NCBI GenBank assembly: GCA_024102665.1
Contig: JAGFJP010000086.1
Span: 1-43,258 of the forward strand
Direction: 5' to 3'
Length of the DNA stretch: 43,258 nt
DNA from: Thiogranum sp.
Lineage (GTDB): Bacteria > Pseudomonadota > Gammaproteobacteria > DSM-19610
The translations under genes were made by a program, and so were the position numbers. Under the pieces are notes generated by a model. The model was given only the letters and a program-made list of their open reading frames with translations. It did not search any database and had not been told where the DNA came from. Below are positions 24,085 to 31,414 of this stretch, one piece after another; the stretch's first letter is position 1, and every line of letters starts with the position of its first letter.

Positions 24085-24888
24085 ATGCTGAATTCAGCGA
24101 GCGTCACCAAAATCCAGAGCGTACCGGCGAAAACGCTGCGGTTGCTCAGCTATAACATCCAGATCGGCATCACTACCAGCCACTACCGGCAGTACCTGAC
24201 CCACAGCTGGAAGCACGTGCTGCATCACCCGCAGCGTTTCACCAATCTCGATCGCATCGCGCAGATGATGAGCGGGTTTGACCTGGTCGGCGTGCAGGAA
24301 GCCGACGCCGGCAGCCTGCGCAGCAATTTCATCAACATCACCGAGTATCTGGCCGCGCGCGCCGAGTTTCCCTACTGGGACGACCAGACCAACCGGCGCA
24401 TCGGCCGCATCGCCCGCCACAGCCTCGGTGTGCTGAGTCGCTACAAGCCCAGCGGCATTACGGAGCACCGCTTGCCGGGCCGGGTGCCGGGGCGCGGCGC
24501 CATGGCAGTGCGTTTCGGTGACGGCGAGGAAGCCCTGGTGGTTCTCATTGTGCACCTGGCGCTGAGCCGCCGCGGTCGTCTCAGCCAGCTCGATTATCTC
24601 AGTGACCTGGTAAACGACTATCGCCACGTGGTGTTGATGGGTGACATGAATTGCTGTTCCGACAGTCAAGAGATGAACCTGCTGCTCAACAAGACACTGA
24701 TGAGCGAACCGCTGCACGGCCTGAACACGTTTCCGAGCTGGCGCCCGAAACGCAACATCGATCACATCCTGGTCACGCCCACGGTCGAGGTCGAGCACGC
24801 GCAGGTGCTGGATTGCTCGTTCTCTGATCACCTGCCGATTACCATGAACGTGGTGCTGCCCGAAAGCGTCCGGCTCCACACCCAGTAA
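24085..24888 (+). CDS. Endonuclease/exonuclease/phosphatase family protein
   Basis: About 267 residues from ATG 24085 (an in-frame TTG at 24064 would overlap the previous gene). The EEP fold is clear: LLSYNIQIGI (Asn metal ligand), VGVQEAD (Glu ligand), LVVLIVHLALSRRGR, MGDMNCCSD (GDxN) and the closing SDHLPI (SDH). It should hydrolyse phosphoester bonds; substrate (nucleic acid, phospholipid or inositol phosphate) is unknown. The neighbouring GGDEF gene follows after 12 nt, as in the Pseudomonas PA5488-PA5487 pair, so the two are probably one transcript. Confidence 0.9.
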   Translation: MLNSASVTKIQSVPAKTLRLLSYNIQIGITTSHYRQYLTHSWKHVLHHPQRFTNLDRIAQMMSGFDLVGVQEADAGSLRSNFINITEYLAARAEFPYWDDQTNRRIGRIARHSLGVLSRYKPSGITEHRLPGRVPGRGAMAVRFGDGEEALVVLIVHLALSRRGRLSQLDYLSDLVNDYRHVVLMGDMNCCSDSQEMNLLLNKTLMSEPLHGLNTFPSWRPKRNIDHILVTPTVEVEHAQVLDCSFSDHLPITMNVVLPESVRLHTQ

Positions 24889-24900
24889 AGGGTCGCCTGC

Positions 24901-26562
24901 GTGGATATCGAAACCGGCACGCAGGAACTGGAACAGTGGAAAAAGAAGTACTTCGATCACCTTGAGGAATCGGAATACCGCGAAAAGCAGTGGGCAGAAG
25001 CCGACGACCTGCTGCGCAAGACCATTTCACGCCTGACGCTGGCCGCCGACGGCGTCGACAAAACGCTCGATCGCCAGTTGCGCGACCTGCGCAACGCTAT
25101 CCGTGACCGTGTCACCGCCGCGCAACTGCGACGCTGCATCGATGACATGTCGGGCACCCTGGTCAAACTCGACGGCGAACGCAGAAAGCGCGAGCCGCGC
25201 GGTGACCACAACCCGCTGCTGGAACTGCTCGACGCCCTGTCTTTGCCCAGGGGCACCGGCCGCCAGGCCAGGGCCCTGAGAAAGCAGCTTGAAACTGCGG
25301 CGGGCGCCGAGCCGCAAGCCATTACCGCAGCGTTCGCCGCACTGATCCATGCGGCGCTGGAGCTGTCCGTGGGCGAACACTCAGGGGAGCCGGTTTCCCG
25401 GTCCGGGTTGCTGGCGCGCCTGTTCGGCGGACACGCCGCCATAAACGAACCCGCACCCGCCACGCCGGTCTCGGCGCCTGAACATCGGGTCGCGCCGGCG
25501 GCGCCGCAGTCGGCAGGCAATGATTCAGCGCGCGAAATTCTCATACGCCTGCTGGAGCGCCTGTCACTGCCCGATGCCCTGCGTGAGCGCGTGGAAGCGA
25601 TCCGCGAACAGATCGAGAAAATGGGTCAGGGCGACTCCTGGGACCGGGTGTTGCAGCAGATCGCCGACCTGATCGAAGCGATCCACGCGCGCACCGAACA
25701 GGAAAAGCAGGGTATCACCGAGTTTCTGAACCAGCTCAGCCGGCAGCTGCAGCAGGTCGACGAGCAGCTGCAGAACAGCGGCCGGGTCCAGGAAGCCTCG
25801 CGGCAGGCCGGTGAACAGCTCGACAGCGCGGTGAAGAAAGAAATCACCGGCATCGAAAGCAGCGTGCGCGACGCCACCGACCTCGATGCGCTGCGCAAGG
25901 TGGTGCAGACGCATATCGAAACTGTGCTGGAGCACATGCAAAGGCATCGCGAGTCCGAGCAGCAGCGCTTTCAGGATGCCACGGCGCGCATGGCCGGCAT
26001 GAGCGAGCGCCTGCGCGCCATGGAGCACGAGGCGGAAACGCTGCGCGAGCGAGTGCGGGAAGAACGCAGCCAGGCGATGACCGATGCCCTCACCGGTATT
26101 CCGAACCGGCTGGCCTATGAAGAGCGCCTGCAGCAGGAAGTCGCGCGCTGGAAGCGCTTCGGCACGCCGCTGGTGCTGGTGATGTGGGACGTCGACCGGT
26201 TCAAGGACATCAACGACCGCTTCGGTCACAAGGCGGGCGACAAGGTCCTGCGAGCCATCGCCAACGTGCTGGCCGGCGGCGTGCGCGAGACCGATTTCGT
26301 CGCGCGTTACGGTGGCGAGGAGTTCGTGCAGCTGATGACCGGGTCATCGCTGGCCGAGTGCCTGCCGGTGGTGGAAAAGCTGCGCGCCGCGGTCGAGGCT
26401 ACCGGTTTTCATTTCCGCGATGAGGCCGTGGTGGTGACCGTGTCCTGCGGTCTTGCCCGGTTCACTGACGGAGACAGCGCCGAACAGTGTTTCGAACGCG
26501 CCGACAAGGCGCTCTACCGGGCCAAGGAGCAGGGCCGCAACCGCTGCGACCTGTCGGACTGA
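24901..26562 (+). CDS. Diguanylate cyclase with long coiled-coil N-terminus (DgcH-like)
   Basis: A 553-residue soluble diguanylate cyclase that makes cyclic di-GMP from two GTP. Residues 1-390 are helical and charged, with no recognised sensory domain and several coiled-coil segments (QQVDEQLQNSGR, ERLRAMEHEAETLRERV). The GGDEF domain follows: DALTGIPNRLAYEE, WDVDRFKDINDRFGHKAGD, GGEEF at 471-475 and an RETD inhibitory site at 462-465. The start is GTG 24901. The position after the EEP gene in the polA-dsbA block matches Pseudomonas dgcH (PA5487), which is a constitutive cyclase; that identity is inferred from position and architecture. Confidence 0.93.
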   Translation: MDIETGTQELEQWKKKYFDHLEESEYREKQWAEADDLLRKTISRLTLAADGVDKTLDRQLRDLRNAIRDRVTAAQLRRCIDDMSGTLVKLDGERRKREPRGDHNPLLELLDALSLPRGTGRQARALRKQLETAAGAEPQAITAAFAALIHAALELSVGEHSGEPVSRSGLLARLFGGHAAINEPAPATPVSAPEHRVAPAAPQSAGNDSAREILIRLLERLSLPDALRERVEAIREQIEKMGQGDSWDRVLQQIADLIEAIHARTEQEKQGITEFLNQLSRQLQQVDEQLQNSGRVQEASRQAGEQLDSAVKKEITGIESSVRDATDLDALRKVVQTHIETVLEHMQRHRESEQQRFQDATARMAGMSERLRAMEHEAETLRERVREERSQAMTDALTGIPNRLAYEERLQQEVARWKRFGTPLVLVMWDVDRFKDINDRFGHKAGDKVLRAIANVLAGGVRETDFVARYGGEEFVQLMTGSSLAECLPVVEKLRAAVEATGFHFRDEAVVVTVSCGLARFTDGDSAEQCFERADKALYRAKEQGRNRCDLSD

Positions 26563-26590
26563 CCCGGCGCCGCCCGGCGGGCGTTCAAGG

Positions 26591-26774
26591 CTAGCCTGCA
26601 TTTCTCACCGCCTTTCTATTGCGGCGGCCCCAGGGCACGCCCTGTCCGGCTTTCGCTCGGTCGGCGCGCTCGACATAGTGTCGACTATGCCTGCGCGCTC
26701 CTTGGTCGCGAAAGCCAGCCATGCCGCACCCTGGAACCGCCTCGCTACGAACGGCGGTGAGAAATGCAGGCTAG
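26591..26774. repeat. Long nested palindromic element (MITE-like)
   Basis: A 184-nt element with perfect 22-bp inverted ends starting with CTAG: 26591-26612 and 26753-26774. Inside is a second, imperfect palindrome (26630-26734) with the matched parts CCAGGG/CCCTGG, GGCTTTCGC/GCGAAAGCC and CATAGT/ACTATG around GTCG. The ends and the TTTCTATTGCGGC block match the compact copy upstream of uvrD, which lacks the ~120-nt interior. It has no open reading frame of its own. It fills much of the 422-nt gap between the cyclase and tetR. Confidence 0.8.
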
Positions 26775-26971
26775 CGCTTTTGTCCGGCCTGCGCCGGAAT
26801 GGCGGAACGACGCGGATTCAGCCTTACGTATTTGCTATTAATCTGATAATTCAAATAAAACAAGCCTACCCTAATTATTGAGCTTGCTATCGACATAGTT
26901 GTCCTGATCGCCCATCGACCGCTATCGCCCCGAACCTCACAAACAAACTACCATCCAAGTTTAGAGTTATC

Positions 26972-26977
26972 TATAAT
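26972..26977 (+). promoter_or_regulatory. Perfect -10 box directly before tetR ATG
   Basis: TATAAT, 7 nt before ATG 26985. Transcription would begin at or next to the start codon, and no Shine-Dalgarno is present, so the mRNA may be leaderless. The -35 is weak. The region 26820-26960 is clearly A/T-rich compared with its surroundings; a short repeat TAGA-N4-TCTA overlaps the -10 box and could be an operator half. Confidence 0.55.
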
Positions 26978-26984
26978 TTCGCGC

Positions 26985-27641
26985 ATGACTCAATTACGCG
27001 AGAAAAAGTTTGCCCGCACCCGCCTGGCGCTGGCGCGCGCCCTGTCGCAGGCGCTGACCGATCAGCCGCTTCCCGGGGTCTCGGTCAAGGCACTGTGCCA
27101 CGAGGCGGAAGTATCCGAGGCGACCTTTTTCAACTATTTTCCCGGCAAGCAGGACCTGATGGGCTACCTGGCGCAGATGTGGCTGCTGGAACTCGGCTGG
27201 CACGTTCAGGCCGCCGCGGCGCAAAGTGCCGGGCTGCCGGTCATCGATGCGCTGTTCGCACATACCGCGACGACCTGCGCCCGCAAGCCCGGCGTGTTCC
27301 GCGAGCTGCTGGTGTGGATCGCGCGCGGCGCCAGTCCGGGCCAGACGACAGAAATCAGCGCGGTCGAGAAACGGCTGGCTTTCCCGGACCTCGAAGGCAT
27401 CGACGCCATCAGCATCAAGGGCCTGGACGCCCTGCTGGTCACGCCGCTGGAAGCCGCCATCGCCGCCGGCGATCTGCCCGCCAACACGCTGGTACCCGCA
27501 CTGCTCAGCGCGCTGCTGTCCGTCCTGCTGGGGGCGCCGCTGACCCTGCTGTCGGGCGACCCGCGCAAGATCGGCGCCGTGTACCGCCAGCAGCTCAATC
27601 TGTTGTGGGCCGGGGCGCGCGCCGCGGCGAGGGGCCAGTAA
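26985..27641 (+). CDS. TetR-family transcriptional regulator
   Basis: A 218-residue repressor-type regulator. The N-terminal helix-turn-helix is typical: ARALSQALTDQPLPGVSVKALCHEAEVSEATFFNYFPGKQDLM (about residues 15-57, with AEVSEATFFNYF the recognition part). The rest is a ligand-binding helical domain with no recognised effector. It precedes the thioesterase gene by 2 nt, so it probably controls its own operon in response to an acyl or related compound (inference). Confidence 0.92.
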   Translation: MTQLREKKFARTRLALARALSQALTDQPLPGVSVKALCHEAEVSEATFFNYFPGKQDLMGYLAQMWLLELGWHVQAAAAQSAGLPVIDALFAHTATTCARKPGVFRELLVWIARGASPGQTTEISAVEKRLAFPDLEGIDAISIKGLDALLVTPLEAAIAAGDLPANTLVPALLSALLSVLLGAPLTLLSGDPRKIGAVYRQQLNLLWAGARAAARGQ

Positions 27642-27643
27642 CG

Positions 27644-28081
27644 ATGCCGCGGGAGCCCGACGGCAAGGTCGCCTATCTGGCGGCGGTGCCGGCGGGCGCG
27701 CGCTTCCTGCACAGCTCCCTCTACAGCATGCGCTGGAGCGATATGGACGCCTTCGGCCATGTCAACAATGCCTGTTACTTCACCTATTTCGAACAGGTGC
27801 GGGTGGACTGGCTGGACGCAATCGGCTGCGGGCACGACCTGGTGCTGGCCAATGTGTCGTGCAGTTTTCTCAAGCCGCTTAAATTTCCGGCCACCCTCGA
27901 GGTGCGCCTGTATGCGGGCGAGCCGGGCCGCAGCAGTCTCGACAGCTATTACGAAATTCTCGATCACAGCCAGAACAGGCGGATCTGCGCCGTCGGTCAC
28001 GGGACCATTGTCTGGTACGACCATCGCAACGGTCACTCGGTCCCGATCCCCGTCGAGGTGCTGCGCCACCTCGGCGACTGA
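27644..28081 (+). CDS. Acyl-CoA thioesterase (4HBT/YbgC type)
   Basis: A 145-residue hot-dog-fold thioesterase. The core signature is MRWSDMDAFGHVNNACYFTYFEQVRVDWL, with Asp of SDMD/D-x-F-G-H-V-N as catalytic residue (split: WSDMDAFGHVNN). It should hydrolyse short or medium acyl-CoA esters. ATG 27644 follows GAGGGG, just 2 nt beyond the tetR stop. Forming a tight pair with tetR suggests a small fatty-acyl response unit. Confidence 0.9.
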   Translation: MPREPDGKVAYLAAVPAGARFLHSSLYSMRWSDMDAFGHVNNACYFTYFEQVRVDWLDAIGCGHDLVLANVSCSFLKPLKFPATLEVRLYAGEPGRSSLDSYYEILDHSQNRRICAVGHGTIVWYDHRNGHSVPIPVEVLRHLGD

Positions 28082-28128
28082 GGCCATCGCCATGCCGGCC
28101 ATGCTACGCAGCCGCAGGCCGCCTGCCG

Positions 28129-28134
28129 TACAAT
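28129..28134 (+). promoter_or_regulatory. Candidate -10 box before TatD-like gene
   Basis: TACAAT, 7 nt before ATG 28142, with no Shine-Dalgarno. The spacing predicts a leaderless transcript, similar to tetR, uvrD and dctQ in this window. Confidence 0.45.
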
Positions 28135-28141
28135 CGCGGCC

Positions 28142-28918
28142 ATGGATCTGATCGATACCCATTGCCATCTCGACGTCGAGGAATTCGATGCCGACCGCCA
28201 GGCGGTGCTGCAGCGCGCGCGCGAACAGGGCGTGCGCCGGCTGGTCATCCCGGCCGTGGATGCCGCGCACTGGGAGCACCTGCTGCGCCTGTGTGAGCGC
28301 GAGACCGGCCTGTTCCCGGCGCTGGGGCTGCATCCGGTCTATCTCGACCGGCACCGGCAGACCGACATCGAGGCGCTGGAGCGGGCGGTGGAACAGCACC
28401 GCCCGATTGCGGTGGGCGAAATCGGTCTCGACTATTTCGTCACCGGCCTTGACCGGGACGGCCAGCAGAGGCTGTTCGAGGCACAGCTGGAAATCGCGCG
28501 CAACGCGGATCTGCCGGTGATTCTGCATGTGCGCAAGGCGCACGACCAGGTGCTGGCGACACTGCGGCGCATCAACGTCAGGGGCGGCACCGCGCACGCG
28601 TTCAACGGCAGTCTGCAGCAGGCGCAGCAGTATCTCGACATGGGATTCAAACTGGGTTTCGGCGGCACGCTGACCTATGCGCGTTCGACGCGCATCAGAA
28701 AACTTGCGCGCGAGCTTCCGCTTGAAGCCATCGTGCTGGAAACCGACGCGCCGGACATCGTGGTGTCGGCGCACCAGGGTGAACGCAACAGCCCCGAGTA
28801 CCTGCCCGACTGCCTGCAGGCGCTGGCCGAAGTGCGGGACGCATCCGCGGCGTCGCTGGCGGAACAAACCACGCGCAACGCCTGTGCGGTCTTCGCGCTC
28901 GACACGCGCGCGGACTGA
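28142..28918 (+). CDS. TatD-family metal-dependent hydrolase
   Basis: A 258-residue TatD/YjjV-type TIM-barrel hydrolase, usually a 3'-5' DNA exonuclease or deoxyribonuclease needing two metals. Ligands are visible: DTHCHLD (6-12), GEIGLDY (E and D), HVRKAHD, TAHAFNGS (a HCFSG variant, here with Ala in the Cys position) and ETDAPD near residue 200. Length is typical. The tcdA gene follows after 5 nt and is probably co-transcribed. Confidence 0.93.
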   Translation: MDLIDTHCHLDVEEFDADRQAVLQRAREQGVRRLVIPAVDAAHWEHLLRLCERETGLFPALGLHPVYLDRHRQTDIEALERAVEQHRPIAVGEIGLDYFVTGLDRDGQQRLFEAQLEIARNADLPVILHVRKAHDQVLATLRRINVRGGTAHAFNGSLQQAQQYLDMGFKLGFGGTLTYARSTRIRKLARELPLEAIVLETDAPDIVVSAHQGERNSPEYLPDCLQALAEVRDASAASLAEQTTRNACAVFALDTRAD

Positions 28919-28923
28919 ACATA

Positions 28924-29721
28924 ATGCAGGACGATTACGCCACGCGTTTTTCAGGTCTCGAGCGCCTGTACGGCAAAGCCGGCGCGCAGCGCATCAGTGC
29001 CATGCACGTGTGCGTGGTCGGCATCGGCGGCGTCGGCTCCTGGGCGATCGAGGCACTGGCGCGCAGCGGTGTGGGTGCACTGACCCTGATCGATCACGAC
29101 TCAGTCTGCATGACCAACATGAACCGCCAGGTGCATGCGCTGGAGAGCACCATCGGCGAGAAAAAGATTCATGCCATGGCGCGCCGCGTCGGGGAAATCA
29201 ATCCGCGCTGCCGTTGCACGCTGGTGGACGATTTCATCACCGACAGAAACCTGTTCGAGTGCCTGCCGGTGGAAAGCCGCTTCGACTACGTGATCGACGC
29301 CATCGACAGCATCAAGTTCAAGGCGGCGCTGATCTATTACTGCAAGCGCAACAAGATCCCGATTATCACTACCGGCGCGGCCGGCGGCCTGACCGATCCC
29401 GCGCAAATCATGATCAAGGACCTGACGCGCACTTTCAACGATCCGCTGGCGGCCAAGGTGCGCGCGCAACTGCGCAGCGCGCACGGCTACACGCGCAATC
29501 CGCAGCGTTACTTCGGTGTCGAATGCGTGTTCTCCGCCCAGCAGCAGGTGTACCCGAAAGCCGACGGCAGCATCGGCCATGAAAAACCCGGTATCCACGG
29601 CGTGCATCTGGATTGCCGCATGGGCTACGGCTCGGCGAGCTTCGTCACCGGCGCAATGGGTTTCACCGCGGTAGCGCGGGTCATCGAGAAAACCCTGAAA
29701 AAAGCCGCCACGTCGGGTTAA
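28924..29721 (+). CDS. tcdA: tRNA threonylcarbamoyladenosine dehydratase
   Basis: A 265-residue E1-like enzyme (formerly CsdL) that uses ATP to cyclise t6A37 of tRNA to ct6A. The nucleotide site VVGIGGVGSWAIEALARSG, LIDHDSV and NRQVHAL are typical, as is the zinc/redox region VFSAQQQVYP and the C-terminal GTAPY-like GSASFVTGAMG. No adjacent csdA/csdE is seen. Short 5-nt spacing after the TatD-like gene suggests one operon. Confidence 0.94.
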   Translation: MQDDYATRFSGLERLYGKAGAQRISAMHVCVVGIGGVGSWAIEALARSGVGALTLIDHDSVCMTNMNRQVHALESTIGEKKIHAMARRVGEINPRCRCTLVDDFITDRNLFECLPVESRFDYVIDAIDSIKFKAALIYYCKRNKIPIITTGAAGGLTDPAQIMIKDLTRTFNDPLAAKVRAQLRSAHGYTRNPQRYFGVECVFSAQQQVYPKADGSIGHEKPGIHGVHLDCRMGYGSASFVTGAMGFTAVARVIEKTLKKAATSG

Positions 29722-29780
29722 GCCAGAATTCATCTTGCATGCCTATGCTTGCAGCCATCGTAACCAGGGGAGCGCAAGGC

Positions 29781-30341
29781 ATGGCACAGCAAGACGTCAA
29801 GGTATGGGACATATTCGTCCGCGTGTTTCACTGGAGCCTGGTGTTGAGTTTTACGGTCGCCTGGCTGACCGAAGATGACCTGATGACGCTGCACAGCTAC
29901 GCCGGTTACGCTGTCGCCGGACTGGTGGCAATGCGGCTGGTGTGGGGATTCATCGGCAGTCCCTATGCGCGTTTCAGCAACTTCGCCTACGGCTTCGGCG
30001 CTGTGAAAGGGTTTCTCAAGGATACCCTGCAACTCAGGGCCAGGCGTTACCTCGGACACAACCCGGCGGGCGGCATGATGATATTCCTGATGCTTGCCGG
30101 CCTTGTCCTGACCGCCGGCAGCGGCATGATGCTGTACGGCGCAGAGGAAGGCGCCGGACCGCTGGCGGGAATGGCTGCATCGCTTGGCGCATATGAACAC
30201 ACGCTGGAGGAGGCGCACGAGTTTTTCGCCAACCTGACATTGCTGATGGTGTTCGTGCACATCGCCGGCGTGGTGGTCGAAAGCCTGATACACCGTGAAA
30301 ACCTGGCCAGGGCCATGGTCAACGGTCGCAAGCGCGTCTGA
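29781..30341 (+). CDS. Cytochrome b561 family protein
   Basis: A 186-residue membrane haem b protein. KVWDIFVRVFHWSLV at the start is the family motif with a haem-ligand His; LHSYAGYAVAGLVAMRLVWGF supplies another, and VFVHIAGVVVESLIHRENLARAMVNG closes the protein. Four helices are likely. The start ATG 29781 follows GGGAG. It sits 16 nt before the PepSY gene and probably shares its transcript. This set (b561, PepSY, two-component pair) occurs elsewhere with small c-type cytochromes in electron transfer; none is visible here. Confidence 0.88.
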   Translation: MAQQDVKVWDIFVRVFHWSLVLSFTVAWLTEDDLMTLHSYAGYAVAGLVAMRLVWGFIGSPYARFSNFAYGFGAVKGFLKDTLQLRARRYLGHNPAGGMMIFLMLAGLVLTAGSGMMLYGAEEGAGPLAGMAASLGAYEHTLEEAHEFFANLTLLMVFVHIAGVVVESLIHRENLARAMVNGRKRV

Positions 30342-30357
30342 GTCGGAGGTGAAGACA

Positions 30358-30750
30358 ATGGATACCAGGGCTGTCATATTCAGTGCTGTCGCCGTGCTGG
30401 GCACCACGGGCCTGTTATGGACCGGCTTCAACGCTGCTGGCAATGCGCAGCGCGAACATGAAGACCACGACCACGAACATCGCTACGAAGCGCGCGACGC
30501 GCAGCGTTACAGCAGCGACGAACAGGAACAGGTGCGCATGCTGCAGCAACAGGGTGATATTCTTTCCCTGGAGCAGATCCTGGAACGGGCCCGCAGCCAC
30601 CGCCAGGGCCGGGTGCTGGAGGCGGAACTCGAACGCAAGCGCGATCGCTATATCTACGAAATCGAACTGGTGGATGATGGCGGGCAGGTCTGGGAAATGA
30701 AACTCGATGCCATGAGCGGCGAATTGCTCAAACAGGAACGGGAGAACTGA
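30358..30750 (+). CDS. PepSY-domain exported protein with His-rich stretch
   Basis: A 130-residue protein with an N-terminal membrane anchor or signal (residues 3-25), then a His/Asp/Glu-rich stretch (HEDHDHEHRYE, about 34-44) that could bind metal, and a C-terminal PepSY domain (about 60-125; LSLEQILERA, GRVLEAELERKRDRYIYEIEL, WEMKLDAMSGELL). PepSY domains are often found beside two-component regulators and may modulate them or inhibit proteases. The Shine-Dalgarno GGAGGT is strong. It is immediately upstream of the response regulator gene. Confidence 0.82.
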   Translation: MDTRAVIFSAVAVLGTTGLLWTGFNAAGNAQREHEDHDHEHRYEARDAQRYSSDEQEQVRMLQQQGDILSLEQILERARSHRQGRVLEAELERKRDRYIYEIELVDDGGQVWEMKLDAMSGELLKQEREN

Positions 30751-30751
30751 C

Positions 30752-31414
30752 TTGCGGTTATTGCTCGCCGAAGACGACGCCGAACTCGGTGCCCGCCTGA
30801 AGCGTTTTCTCGACCGCCAGGGTTTCGCGGTCGATCTGTTCGACAACGGTGTCGACGCCGGCCACTATGGCAGCGAGACGCCCTACGATGTGATCGTGCT
30901 CGATCTCGGCCTGCCGCAGCGACCGGGACTCGATGTTCTCGATCAATGGCGCAAGGACGGCATCAAGACGCCGGTGCTGATCCTGACCGCGCGCGACACC
31001 TGGCAGGAAAAAGTCCAGGGTCTGCAGAAAGGCGCGGACGACTATCTCACCAAGCCGTTTCACGAAGAAGAGCTGCTGGCGCGCATTCACGCGCTGATTC
31101 GCCGCAACACCGGAGCGGTGGGCGAAACGCTGGTGGTGAACGGCCTGGAACTCGATGAAGCCACGCAGTCGGTACGCAGGGGCGATGAGCACTGGCAGCT
31201 CACCGGCACCGAGTTCCGCCTGCTGCGCTATTTCATGCTGCATCCCGGGCACGTGCTTTCCAAGTCACGCCTCACCGAACACGTCTATGAGCAGGACGCC
31301 GACAAGGACAGCAACGTCATCGAAGTGTACGTCAACCGGCTGCGGCAGAAACTGGGCAGCGATGTCATCACCACGCGCCGCGGCCAGGGTTATGTGTTCG
31401 AGGCGTCTTCGTGA
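30752..31414 (+). CDS. OmpR/PhoP-type response regulator
   Basis: A 220-residue response regulator beginning at TTG 30752 with GGGAG seven nt upstream. The receiver domain has AEDD (acidic pocket), D51 as phosphoacceptor in LDLGLPQ, T of LTARD and K of TKPF. The C-terminal winged helix is OmpR-like (GTEFRLLRYFMLHPG and VIEVYVNRLRQKLG). It is closest to PhoP/QseB. The stop overlaps the GTG start of the sensor gene. Confidence 0.95.
   Translation: MRLLLAEDDAELGARLKRFLDRQGFAVDLFDNGVDAGHYGSETPYDVIVLDLGLPQRPGLDVLDQWRKDGIKTPVLILTARDTWQEKVQGLQKGADDYLTKPFHEEELLARIHALIRRNTGAVGETLVVNGLELDEATQSVRRGDEHWQLTGTEFRLLRYFMLHPGHVLSKSRLTEHVYEQDADKDSNVIEVYVNRLRQKLGSDVITTRRGQGYVFEASS

Noticed and set aside
27206..28867. 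553-codon open frame on the minus strand
   Set aside because: Antisense to the tetR, thioesterase and TatD-like genes, whose motifs are clear.
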